A DNA stretch of 17,513 nucleotides, taken from contig CAJUTJ010000190.1 in NCBI GenBank assembly GCA_910589655.1, forward strand, positions 1 through 17,513, in the 5' to 3' direction. Origin of the DNA: an uncultured Acetatifactor sp. (GTDB lineage Bacteria > Bacillota > Clostridia > Lachnospirales > Lachnospiraceae). Of this stretch, positions 1 through 8,773 are shown one piece after another. Both the position numbers and the translations under genes were made by a program. Position 1 is the stretch's first letter; each line of letters starts with the position of its first letter. The notes beneath the pieces were generated by a model. It was given only the letters and a program-made list of their open reading frames with translations, made no database searches and was not told the DNA's origin.

Positions 1-156
1 CCATACCTGACATACCAATCATTTCCTTTCAAGAAGTATAGAAATAATTGTACACGATTGTGCGGGGATTGTCAGTTACTAAATATAATATATCAGATTT
101 TTTCTTTGGCGGATAGACATAAAATCGTGCGTTTACCGTGGGAAAAGGGGTTCCTA

Positions 157-188
157 TGCTTGAATTCAAGCACATTTAATAGTATAAT
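157..188 (+). promoter_or_regulatory. pgi promoter with overlapping palindrome
   Basis: A -35 hexamer TTGAAT (160-165) lies 17 bp from a perfect -10 TATAAT (183-188), an excellent sigma-A-type promoter. A perfect 16-bp palindrome, TGCTTGAATTCAAGCA (157-172), covers the -35 box, so a dimeric regulator bound there would block RNA polymerase. The promoter is seen directly; the operator role is inferred. The region 1-156 holds no gene that I can see. Confidence 0.75.
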
Positions 189-248
189 CTTAGAATAAAG
201 TGCTTTGGTTTCTAACAGAAAATTATTTTAAGGAGGTCGGGATCTATT

Positions 249-1829
249 ATGATTACTTGGAACAACTTAGATACTGTTTCTGCATATCAGGAGCTGTTAA
301 AGGCAGCGCCTGTTAGTCTTGCGGAGGCTATGGCCGGAGAGAGCGGTGCAGACCGTGTAAAGAAATACCATGTTCCCATGGCGGCAGGGCTTACTTATAA
401 TTATGCCGCAAAGCAGGTGGATGACGGAGTTCTGAAGGCTCTTGCAAAATTGGCGGAAGAGATGCAGCTTTCGGAGAAGTTCGAAGCCCTTTACAACGGT
501 GAGGTTATCAACACAGGAGAAAAGCGTATGGTGCTTCATCACATGACCCGCGGACAGTTAGGCGAGGCTGTTGTGGCTGACGGCGTGGACAAAAGGAGCT
601 TTTATACGGAACAACAGCGGAAAATTGCGGAACTGGCAGATAAAGTGCATAACGGCGAAATTACCAACGCGGCAGGCGAGAAATTTACCACCGTTGTACA
701 GATCGGTATCGGCGGCAGCGACCTCGGCCCCCGTGCAATGTATCTGGCTTTGGAAAACTGGGCTAAAGTAAATAATACCTTTAAAATGGAAGCCAAATTC
801 ATCAGTAACGTGGATCCTGACGATGCGGCGGCAGTATTGAATACCATTGATGTGGAGCATTCTCTTTTCGTGCTGGTGTCCAAATCCGGAACTACTCTGG
901 AGACGCTGACCAATGAGTCCTTTGTGAAGGATGCATTGAAGAACGCAGGCTTGGATGCCTCCAAGCATATGATTGCGGTTACCAGCGAGACCTCTCCTTT
1001 GGCGAAGAGCGATGATTATCTGGCAGCGTTCTTTATGGATGATTATATCGGCGGCAGGTTCTCCTCCACTTCCGGTGTAGGCGGTGCGGTATTGTCTCTG
1101 GCATTCGGCCCCGAAGTATTTGCACGGTTCCTTGACGGCGCGGCAGAAGAAGACAAGCTGGCACAGAACAAAGACATATTTACAAATCCCGCCATGCTGG
1201 ATGCGCTGATCGGGGTGTATGAGCGCAATGTATTGGGCTGTCAGAATACGGCAGTGCTGCCTTATTCTCAGGCTTTGAGCCGTTTCCCTGCGCATTTACA
1301 GCAGCTTGACATGGAATCCAACGGCAAATCCGTAAACCGTTTCGGCGAGCCTGTGAACTATTCTACCGGCCCCGTTATTTTCGGCGAACCGGGCACTAAC
1401 GGACAGCATTCTTTCTACCAGTTACTGCATCAGGGAACGGATATTGTGCCTCTCCAGTTTGTTGGGTTTCGGAACAACCAGATGGGCAAAGACGTTGTAA
1501 TTCAGGACAGCACAAGCCAGCAGAAGCTTTGCGCTAACGTTGCGGCACAGATTGTAGCCTTTGCATGCGGCAAAGCCGATGAAAACCGTAATAAGAACTT
1601 TGAAGGCGGACGTCCCTCCAGCATCATTGTCGGCGAGCAGCTGACTCCTGAGGCTTTGGGAGCGCTTCTGTCCCATTTTGAGAATAAGGTGATGTATCAG
1701 GGATTTGTGTGGAACATCAACAGCTTCGATCAGGAAGGCGTACAGTTGGGTAAGGTTCTGGCAAAGAAGGTACTTGCCCATGACACGGACGGGGCACTGA
1801 AAGCGTATAGTGATTTGCTGAATATTTAG
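249..1829 (+). CDS. pgi: Glucose-6-phosphate isomerase
   Basis: Cytosolic enzyme interconverting glucose-6-phosphate and fructose-6-phosphate in glycolysis and gluconeogenesis. The 526-residue length fits the long (E. coli/eukaryotic-like, about 550 aa) branch rather than the roughly 450-aa form common in Bacilli. The SIS sugar-phosphate loop SKSGTT lies at 211-216. The first PGI signature is around IGGRFSSTSGVGG. Catalytic residues expected from the family are all present: Glu356 in MESNGKS, His387 in NGQHSFYQ, and Lys502 in GVQLGKVLA within the second signature. The start is set by AAGGAGG at 230-236, a slightly long 12-nt spacing from ATG 249. It has its own strong promoter and a terminator-like hairpin just after the stop, so it is probably monocistronic. 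No key residue is missing. Confidence 0.97.
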   Translation: MITWNNLDTVSAYQELLKAAPVSLAEAMAGESGADRVKKYHVPMAAGLTYNYAAKQVDDGVLKALAKLAEEMQLSEKFEALYNGEVINTGEKRMVLHHMTRGQLGEAVVADGVDKRSFYTEQQRKIAELADKVHNGEITNAAGEKFTTVVQIGIGGSDLGPRAMYLALENWAKVNNTFKMEAKFISNVDPDDAAAVLNTIDVEHSLFVLVSKSGTTLETLTNESFVKDALKNAGLDASKHMIAVTSETSPLAKSDDYLAAFFMDDYIGGRFSSTSGVGGAVLSLAFGPEVFARFLDGAAEEDKLAQNKDIFTNPAMLDALIGVYERNVLGCQNTAVLPYSQALSRFPAHLQQLDMESNGKSVNRFGEPVNYSTGPVIFGEPGTNGQHSFYQLLHQGTDIVPLQFVGFRNNQMGKDVVIQDSTSQQKLCANVAAQIVAFACGKADENRNKNFEGGRPSSIIVGEQLTPEALGALLSHFENKVMYQGFVWNINSFDQEGVQLGKVLAKKVLAHDTDGALKAYSDLLNI

Positions 1830-1839
1830 TTTAGGAAAA

Positions 1840-1880
1840 ATACTCCCGGACAGATTGTTAGTTTGGGAGTATTGCTTTGT
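1840..1880 (+). terminator. Terminator after pgi
   Basis: A perfect 9-bp stem AATACTCCC/GGGAGTATT (1840-1848 with 1866-1874) encloses a 17-nt loop and is followed by a weak GCTTTGT tract. The position, 10 nt after the pgi stop, supports a terminator. A second, mutually exclusive stem can form between 1846-1853 and 1879-1886. Confidence 0.6.
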
Positions 1881-1953
1881 CTGGGATAGCATCCATCCTG
1901 TATCCATGTGGAACAGTGGGGATGCCGGAGCAGAAATAAGGAGAGTAAACATA

Positions 1954-3210
1954 ATGGACGTAAAAAAGCAATTATTTACATGCAATAGAGGCGGTCTGCT
2001 GATTCGCGGCGCACAATATCTGCCCATGGATTTTTGTCCGGATAAGTGCTATCCCGCCATCATTGTCAGCCATGGTTTTACGGGAAATTATTCGGATGCG
2101 GAGGACTTCTGCAAGGATTTTGCCGAATGGGGCTATGCAGCGTTTGCTTTCAGCTTTTGCGGCGGCAGCAGACCGGCGGAGGACTGTGAGAAGCATTTTC
2201 ATGCGCAGACCATGGAACGCCAAGAGCGGGAAACCGTCGCACAAACAGTCTGCGATGTCCATGGCAGTTTGACAGAAAATGTGAGAAGTGAAGGCGACAC
2301 CAGAGACATGACCATTTGGACAGAGGTGGAGGATTTGCTTGCCGTTAAGGAATATGTGCAAGGCCTGCCTTATACGGATAACGATAATCTGGTACTGTCA
2401 GGGTTCAGCCAAGGCGGTTTTGTGTCAGGGCTGGCAGCGGCCCGGTGCGGGGAAGAAATAGGGAAGCTGATTATGATATTTCCGGCTTTATGCATTCCGG
2501 ATCATGCCAGAAGAGGCTGCCTTGGAGGCGCCTGCTATGATGTACAACAGATACCGGATGAAATTGACTGCGGTAACATTGTGTTGGGCAGAATCTTCCA
2601 TGACACGGTAGTAGAGACAGATCCATACTTGGAATTGTCGCCTTATAAGGGTCCGGTCTTGATTCTGCATGGAACGGAGGACAGGGTGGTTGACGTTTCC
2701 TATTCTGTCCGGGCACAGGCAAATTATGAGAAAGGACAATGCCGATTACAGCTGATACGGCATATGGGGCATGGTTTTCATGAGGGACAGCAGAAGAGCG
2801 CGGCGGCATCCATGAGACAGTTTCTTGACGGAAGGAAAGAAATTCTTGCGATCAGGATAGTAATCACCCGCAGCGAAACGGTGGAAGAAGGGAATATTCG
2901 AAAATCGGATATTTATTTTACCGGATATTGTGATACCGAATATTTTCAGGGAGCAGTGGTGCCGGAAGGGTGCGACAGGCAGGAATATGTGGAAGGGGTA
3001 CGGACTAGAATCCGGGCAGAATATACTTTGCTGGGTATTGACGGCAGCGGCGTGAGCTGCTTTATACATATTGTGAACCAATGGGGTGGAGATCAGTGGC
3101 GTCCCGTAATCAAGACGGACAGCCATATGTTGGCATGGTTAAATGATGCGGAATTGACCGCTGTTTTGGAGGATGGAAAAGGGGAATTGACGGTAAGGGT
3201 GTTTGCTTAA
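1954..3210 (+). CDS. Alpha/beta hydrolase with C-terminal DUF3237-like domain
   Basis: A 418-residue two-domain protein. Residues about 1-300 are an alpha/beta hydrolase of the esterase/S33-like type. The oxyanion-region motif is SHGFTGN. The nucleophile elbow is GFSQGG with Ser152, the acid is in LHGTED (Asp243), and the catalytic His is in GHGFHEG (His273 or His276). Residues about 305-418 read like DUF3237: a G-x-V-x-P-x-G-x-D core, an AEYTL strand, then a TDS and AWLN segment. I infer esterase activity on a small ester or acyl substrate; the substrate cannot be told. No signal peptide is seen, so it is probably cytosolic. The start is ATG 1954 with AAGGAGAG at 1938-1945; an in-frame upstream TTG at 1855 overlaps the pgi terminator and is unlikely. 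The spacing suggests it is not in the pgi operon, but I see no clear promoter of its own. Confidence 0.85.
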   Translation: MDVKKQLFTCNRGGLLIRGAQYLPMDFCPDKCYPAIIVSHGFTGNYSDAEDFCKDFAEWGYAAFAFSFCGGSRPAEDCEKHFHAQTMERQERETVAQTVCDVHGSLTENVRSEGDTRDMTIWTEVEDLLAVKEYVQGLPYTDNDNLVLSGFSQGGFVSGLAAARCGEEIGKLIMIFPALCIPDHARRGCLGGACYDVQQIPDEIDCGNIVLGRIFHDTVVETDPYLELSPYKGPVLILHGTEDRVVDVSYSVRAQANYEKGQCRLQLIRHMGHGFHEGQQKSAAASMRQFLDGRKEILAIRIVITRSETVEEGNIRKSDIYFTGYCDTEYFQGAVVPEGCDRQEYVEGVRTRIRAEYTLLGIDGSGVSCFIHIVNQWGGDQWRPVIKTDSHMLAWLNDAELTAVLEDGKGELTVRVFA

Positions 3211-3221
3211 ATTAAACTCCC

Positions 3222-3285
3222 ATGCAGCCATGCAAAGATAAATAAGCAATAGATGTTGACATGCCTAAATGCAGCCGTGTATCAT
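3222..3285 (+). promoter_or_regulatory. Promoter of the rdrAB operon with an 11-bp direct repeat
   Basis: A perfect -35 TTGACA (3256-3261) is followed after 18 bp by TATCAT (3280-3285), a plausible sigma-A promoter about 60 bp before rdrA. The sequence ATGCAGCC(A/G)TG occurs at 3222-3232 and again at 3269-3279, the second copy lying inside the spacer. The pair could be operator sites; that role is inferred. A further TATAAT (3294-3299) lacks a well-placed -35. Confidence 0.6.
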
Positions 3286-3343
3286 AATGAATATATAATG
3301 CAGACTTAAATCATTATCTTTTACAAAAGAATGGGAGGGCGCT

Positions 3344-6133
3344 ATGATAGATAAAAGGGAGTTAGTGATAAACAAAGGGGAAGAATTTAAGTTAAGCGTA
3401 AGGGAAAAGATTGATAAGACAGACATTTTTTATGACCAATATATCGCGGCCGCCAAAATGCTGGATGACATTGTGGCCGGAAGAGAGGATATGGAAGACG
3501 GGCATGAGGAAAAGCATGACATATGGTGTAAAACGGAATATGAAAATAATGTGATTGCTTTTTGCGGGGAACGTGGCGAGGGCAAGAGCAGCGCCATGAT
3601 AAGCTTCGTGAAGGCTGCCTATCATTGCAGTAAAAAGGGACAAGTTTCTATCTTTGAGCATTGTGAAAATGTAAAGGATACTTATTTTGCCGAGCCAATC
3701 GTTATAGACCCTTCCATGTTTGACGGGATACACAATGTGCTGGATATTGTGCTTGCGGCGCTTTATGAGCGGTTTAAAGCGCAGTATGAGGCAGATAACC
3801 AATCTGTTTATGCAAATAGAAGAGAAAAATTATTGGATCAGTTCCAAAAAGTATATAAATGTATTTCCATGATCAATAATCAGGCCAAGATGCTGGATGA
3901 TGAGTATGATTATGAAGGAAATATCAGCAAGCTTTCCAAGCTGGGACAGAGCACAGGGCTGAAGGACGAGTTGGAAAAGTTGGTTGCAATGTACTTGGAA
4001 GTTATGATGAAGGTGCAGAAGCCGCAGAAAGAGAAGAAATCAAAAAGCTTATTGATTGCCATTGACGATCTGGACTTGTGCAGCAACCATGCCTATAAGA
4101 TGGCGGAGCAGATCAGGAAATATCTGATTCTGCCCAATGTGGCCATTGTAATGGCGGTTAAAATAGAGCAGCTGGAGCTGTGCGTGTGTGAGCAGAATTT
4201 TAATAATTATGAGAATGTAGTACATATGAAAAGCCGGGAGTCTGGCATACAAGAGGAAATGAGCAATATGTCGGAGCGATATGTTGCAAAGCTGATTCCC
4301 AAGGCCAGAAGAAATTATCTGCCCAATGTGCGGTTGATGCATCATGCAAAGATTGTGTATAGGGATAAATATGATGAAATCCAAAACGGCGAAGACCAAG
4401 AGGGCAAAACAAAAAATATATTGGGAGAATATGAGGAAAGTTCCGTCAGTGAAATTATATTGCATTTGATTTATAGGAAGACGGGGATGAAGTTCTTGAT
4501 GGATAAATCCGGCAAAAACTATTTTCTGCCGGATAATCTGCGTGATATGGTAAATCTGGTAGTGCTTTTGGCCGATATGGAGGATCCCCAAAACGATGAG
4601 GGTTATTATGACAACATCCAGAAATTTTCCGATTATTTTGAGAGGCAGTGGCTGCCCAGTAACTTGGATTTGAAAGAGTGTAAGGAAATCCAGAAGCTGA
4701 TGCATGTACAGTTAACGTTGCACGAGACGGCTGCCTTTTTGTTATATGAGTGCCATACATTAGCGAAAAAGAAAAATACAACATTTCCTTCACAATCTTT
4801 ATCCGAGTCAAATAACAGCTTTTATATTGTAATGAATTGGCTGGAAATTTTTTGGACGGGCGTATTTGGTGAAGAAGAGAGGAAATATGCTTATATATTT
4901 CATATCCTGTATACAATTCGCTTAAATAATCTGCTGCGGTCGGGGCAGTATAAGGAAATGATCGATTTTATAGGCGGATATGTGTGGGCATGGAATTTTC
5001 AAAATACCCTTCCTCTCGTGCAAAAGACTAAGGTTGACCGCTCGCGTTTTGAATTGACTACATTTTGTGCATTCAATATAATTGCGAAAGAACTATATCC
5101 GAGCAGAGGAATTCTGCTCCCCGAACCAGCGAAAAAGCAGTATTATATCAAGGGAATTTCTAAAACAGATGAGGATAGAAAATATAAAGTAATGGCATGG
5201 TTATTGCTGGGGATGTTATCAAATACCTATGTACCAAGTTTGACTTACCAGACTATTTACACATTTGAATCTCAGAGTATTGTTCATACAAATTATGCAA
5301 TTGCAGAAAAGCTACACATAAGCCTTGAAAATTATATTGTGGGCCTTTGTAGTCTGGATAGTATATATGATAAGGTAAATATGGGGTACTTAGGCGTTGG
5401 TAAAGAAGATATGAAAGAAATAGTTGATGAAATCAGGGAATCGAATAAGGAAGTGATAGAAGTATTCAGAAAGATTGTTTCTAATGTAGATGTTGCAATG
5501 CAGTTTAAAGAATATTGCAGCAGACAAAAGGGAATTACAGAAAGCGGTTCTAAAAATGACGTAGAGAGGACGCAAGAAGCGGTAAACAAATTTTTCAGGA
5601 GTGCGGAGAAATTTGCAAAAGACTACCTTGCTGTAGAACCGGTAAAGCTCAATATCCTTAATCTGGAGTATGATAGCGGGAAAAGTATAATTGATATCAG
5701 CAATATATATGCTTTGTTAGTGCAGGCAGGTGTCGAGGAAAGCGGGGGATATACGGAAAATCCGGAATCTTCGGAGAATTTTGACAATAAAGAAATAGAC
5801 GAAAAAGAGTTGGAAAGATTGGTTAGGGAGTTTGCCGCAAAATTAAGGGAGCGGACGGAAGAAATTCTTCCGCTTGAAAAAGTGTCGTCGTATTTAATAA
5901 CAAAAACCGCCCAAAATGCAAAAAAGCAAATGGATATTCTGGCATCGAATATCCAGCAGTATTATTCCATACACACGGAGGAAGAACTGACAGAGGCAGA
6001 AATATCGAATTTATGCAGTTTCTATGGAGAAGTGATTAAGGTATACCTTATAAATCCCGCGAGAACAATTTCGGAACAATTGCACAATGAATATAAAATT
6101 ATTTATCAAAATAATCAGAAGGTGTGTCCTTAA
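3344..6133 (+). CDS. rdrA: RADAR ATPase RdrA
   Basis: A 929-residue P-loop NTPase. The Walker A loop is GERGEGKS at about 75-82. Walker B is LLIAIDDLD at about 236-244, with Asp241/Asp242 as the likely metal-binding and catalytic acids. This is followed by a helix and the strand NVAIVMAVKIEQL, the KAP/STAND-like arrangement. The remaining roughly 650 residues are helical, with a charged, possibly coiled-coil stretch near 800-880. There is no signal peptide or obvious transmembrane segment, so it is cytosolic. Identification rests on three things: an ATPase of this size and fold, immediate translational proximity to a giant adenosine-deaminase protein (12-nt gap), and the match to the RADAR rdrA-rdrB organisation described by Gao et al. 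(2020). In characterised systems RdrA forms ring assemblies that dock on RdrB shells and is needed for phage defence. The start is fixed by GGGAGGG at 3333-3339. The later half is notably AT-richer than pgi, compatible with transfer. Confidence 0.86.
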   Translation: MIDKRELVINKGEEFKLSVREKIDKTDIFYDQYIAAAKMLDDIVAGREDMEDGHEEKHDIWCKTEYENNVIAFCGERGEGKSSAMISFVKAAYHCSKKGQVSIFEHCENVKDTYFAEPIVIDPSMFDGIHNVLDIVLAALYERFKAQYEADNQSVYANRREKLLDQFQKVYKCISMINNQAKMLDDEYDYEGNISKLSKLGQSTGLKDELEKLVAMYLEVMMKVQKPQKEKKSKSLLIAIDDLDLCSNHAYKMAEQIRKYLILPNVAIVMAVKIEQLELCVCEQNFNNYENVVHMKSRESGIQEEMSNMSERYVAKLIPKARRNYLPNVRLMHHAKIVYRDKYDEIQNGEDQEGKTKNILGEYEESSVSEIILHLIYRKTGMKFLMDKSGKNYFLPDNLRDMVNLVVLLADMEDPQNDEGYYDNIQKFSDYFERQWLPSNLDLKECKEIQKLMHVQLTLHETAAFLLYECHTLAKKKNTTFPSQSLSESNNSFYIVMNWLEIFWTGVFGEEERKYAYIFHILYTIRLNNLLRSGQYKEMIDFIGGYVWAWNFQNTLPLVQKTKVDRSRFELTTFCAFNIIAKELYPSRGILLPEPAKKQYYIKGISKTDEDRKYKVMAWLLLGMLSNTYVPSLTYQTIYTFESQSIVHTNYAIAEKLHISLENYIVGLCSLDSIYDKVNMGYLGVGKEDMKEIVDEIRESNKEVIEVFRKIVSNVDVAMQFKEYCSRQKGITESGSKNDVERTQEAVNKFFRSAEKFAKDYLAVEPVKLNILNLEYDSGKSIIDISNIYALLVQAGVEESGGYTENPESSENFDNKEIDEKELERLVREFAAKLRERTEEILPLEKVSSYLITKTAQNAKKQMDILASNIQQYYSIHTEEELTEAEISNLCSFYGEVIKVYLINPARTISEQLHNEYKIIYQNNQKVCP

Positions 6134-6145
6134 AAGGGTGGAGAT

Positions 6146-8773
6146 ATGGATATAGAACGCGGCAATATGGAAATACTTTTTTGGAAAATAGATTATAGGG
6201 CCATAGACAGGCTGGTAAGTTTTAGCAGGCCTATAGACATACCGGCCCATACCTATCATAAAATTGATAAAAAACTGTATATCAGGTGCTCTGAAAAGGT
6301 GTTCAGCCATATGACGGAAAATGAACGGGAAAACGGTTACCGCCTCGCCTGTGAACAGATGAAAGACGCACAAGGGGAGAATCCGAGTGTTTTTCGCATT
6401 ATCACCGATATGTCAAAGAAGCTGCTGGGATTAGACGGGGATGAGATCCGGTGCAGGTTTGACCAGATGCTCCGCTGGAGGGAAATATCCTTTCCCTTTG
6501 GTCAGGACATTTTTACTTGTGCATTTTTGGCAGATTATGATTTGAATAGAGGGTTTGAAACGAAGTGTTTTACATGGTTCCCCATCATCAGAAGCGACAA
6601 TGACAGGCTGAATAATATTTTAAAAGAAGGGATTGCCGAGAATCATTTTCACCTTGGGGGATCTACGAAAATTTTTGAGTTGAACTGGATTAGCTTGATG
6701 AACCAGATTGACGGAAGGCTGCATGATTTTAGTAAGATTAACCGTACCTTACAGGATCATGATGCGGATCCCTATGATGTCTTCGGGAAACGGGAAAGCT
6801 TTTATGCGGAATGCCAGCGGGCGGCATTGTACAGGGTATATTTATTTTCGGTTATTAAAGAAGATGACTTCCTGACCCGAAAGCTGGAGCGCATCATGTG
6901 CCAACTGAAAAGAGGGGCGATTCTGGAGGAATTTGTGGCAGATATACAGGATGCAATCGTACTGGCAGAAAAAATGTACGGGGCAAGGCTGGACGGGAGT
7001 ATTCTCGACTATACTCTGGAAAAAAGCATGGTCAATGAAAACGCGGGAGACTGCCGGCTTCTTGCCGGAGAACGAAAATTTCTATATGACTGCTTTCGGT
7101 ATATATCTTCGGATATATTTTCGGAGGAACAAAAAAATATATTTTATGCATACTTGGTTATAAGGACTGACTTCCGGGGAGAAATCATTCAGACAAACGG
7201 TCAGGTCGGGTTTGCCAATTTTCTGAATTATCAGAACCGGAAAGAATATTTTATCGAAGGGAAAAGGGCTTATGAGGACGAATTGGTGCGGCTTGCACTA
7301 AATGAATCCCTAAAAAAGAATAATGTGGTTTCTCTGGAGGCGAGGATTTGCCCCAAGGATACATCGGCTAAGTTATTTCAGGCATTGAGAAATTATGAAC
7401 GCATTGTGACGGAGGAAAGGGCGGAAGGAGACAAAAAGAGAGATATTGATGGGATTGAGGAAAATGCCAAGAAAAAAGCCAAGAAAGAAGCCAAGAAAGA
7501 AGCATATGATAAGCTGATTTATGTATTTCATTTCCCAAAGGACTTCGATAAACCCTTTGTACACGGAGTGCCGAGAAATGATATTGTGCGGAGAAAGTCT
7601 GTCCGTCAGGCGAGAAGTATTGTAGCATTGCTGGAAATGAGGATGGGGATTAATGAACATATCAGGGGTATCGATGCTTGTTCCAGTGAGATTGCCTGCC
7701 GTCCGGAAGTCTTCGGGCAAGTATTCCGGTATCTGTCCGACACTGTGGTGATGTGCAGCGGAGTAAGGGAAAATGTGTGCAGAACCAGCTATAAAACAAG
7801 GAAGCTTTACACAACCTATCATGCGGGTGAGGACTTTTTCGATATCGCGGACGGGCTGCGTGCCATTGAGGAAGCGTTACTGTTCTGTGGGCTGAAGCGT
7901 GGAAGCAGGCTGGGTCATGCTCTTGCCTTGGGCATCTGCCCGGAGAAATACTATAAGTTCAAAGGATATAAGATAGTACTTTCAAAACAGATATTGTTGG
8001 ATGACATTGTCTGGATGCTGTGCAAAGCAGATGAGTTTGGATGCCGGATAGATAACTCTTTAAAATCAAGGCTGGAAGAAAAATATATTAATTTATATGA
8101 AGAAATATTCAAGGACAATATGAGCTATAAATCGCCCGTATCCGTTTATGAGTATTATCAAAGCTGGAAATTGAGAGGGGATAAACCGGAGCTGTACAGA
8201 CTCGGTGAGGAGGAATTCAAAAAAAAGATTACGGGTACGGAATTAGAAAGATTTGACAGGTATCAGTTGAATGATAGAGTAGGCAATGATTTGCGGAAAA
8301 ATAATTTATACCGTGAATTATATTTTGCCTATCATTATAATAAGCATGTCCGCTGCAAGGGGGAAGAAATAACAGAGTTTAAGACAGATCAAAGCTATAG
8401 CAAATTTATGCGGCAGCTTCAGGATCGTATGATTCGCCAACTGGTAGATAGAGGGATTGGGATAGAGACAAATCCGTCCTCCAATTATTTGATCGGTACC
8501 ATTAAAAAATATGAGGAACATCCGATTCTCAGATTTAATGCAAGAAAGCTTAGGCCGGTGGAACCGAACACATCTTTAAGTGTATCCATTAATACGGATG
8601 ATCAGGGAGTATTTGATACATTACTGGAAAATGAATATGCTTTAATGGCGCTTGCGTTGAAGAAAGCGAAAGATAAGGATTCCAATCTCATATATGACAT
8701 AGAAGATATATACGAATGGATAGATTATGTCAGGAGAATGGGGATTGAGCAGGTGTTCAGCGCACATGATTGA
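6146..8773 (+). CDS. rdrB: RADAR adenosine deaminase RdrB
   Basis: An 875-residue metal-dependent deaminase of the amidohydrolase (adenosine deaminase) superfamily. All family motifs occur in order: HFH at His167/His169 (zinc ligands) within ENHFHLGGS, HAGED at His559-Asp563 (zinc His and catalytic Glu562), RLGHA with His591 (general base), NPSSN near 800, and NTDDQG with Asp818/Asp819. Ordinary adenosine deaminases are about 350 residues. Here about 390 residues separate the HxH and HAGE motifs instead of about 200, and there is a long N-terminal extension; oversized deaminases of this kind are the mark of RdrB. RADAR RdrB was described as deaminating adenosine in RNA and later as converting ATP/dATP to ITP/dITP during infection. 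The substrate here is inferred from family. A Lys-rich tandem repeat sits at 441-453. Start ATG 6146 follows GGGTGGAG at 6136-6143. It is co-transcribed with rdrA. Confidence 0.88.
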   Translation: MDIERGNMEILFWKIDYRAIDRLVSFSRPIDIPAHTYHKIDKKLYIRCSEKVFSHMTENERENGYRLACEQMKDAQGENPSVFRIITDMSKKLLGLDGDEIRCRFDQMLRWREISFPFGQDIFTCAFLADYDLNRGFETKCFTWFPIIRSDNDRLNNILKEGIAENHFHLGGSTKIFELNWISLMNQIDGRLHDFSKINRTLQDHDADPYDVFGKRESFYAECQRAALYRVYLFSVIKEDDFLTRKLERIMCQLKRGAILEEFVADIQDAIVLAEKMYGARLDGSILDYTLEKSMVNENAGDCRLLAGERKFLYDCFRYISSDIFSEEQKNIFYAYLVIRTDFRGEIIQTNGQVGFANFLNYQNRKEYFIEGKRAYEDELVRLALNESLKKNNVVSLEARICPKDTSAKLFQALRNYERIVTEERAEGDKKRDIDGIEENAKKKAKKEAKKEAYDKLIYVFHFPKDFDKPFVHGVPRNDIVRRKSVRQARSIVALLEMRMGINEHIRGIDACSSEIACRPEVFGQVFRYLSDTVVMCSGVRENVCRTSYKTRKLYTTYHAGEDFFDIADGLRAIEEALLFCGLKRGSRLGHALALGICPEKYYKFKGYKIVLSKQILLDDIVWMLCKADEFGCRIDNSLKSRLEEKYINLYEEIFKDNMSYKSPVSVYEYYQSWKLRGDKPELYRLGEEEFKKKITGTELERFDRYQLNDRVGNDLRKNNLYRELYFAYHYNKHVRCKGEEITEFKTDQSYSKFMRQLQDRMIRQLVDRGIGIETNPSSNYLIGTIKKYEEHPILRFNARKLRPVEPNTSLSVSINTDDQGVFDTLLENEYALMALALKKAKDKDSNLIYDIEDIYEWIDYVRRMGIEQVFSAHD

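Noticed and set aside
558..1295. Long minus-strand ORF (245 codons) inside pgi
   Set aside because: It is antisense to a fully conserved pgi, has no ribosome binding site, and its product is Cys/His/Ile-rich nonsense without family wording.
1954..3210. The hydrolase as a third RADAR component
   Set aside because: RADAR has a separate promoter, the hydrolase is 133 bp upstream with a different domain type, and no known RADAR accessory is an esterase.
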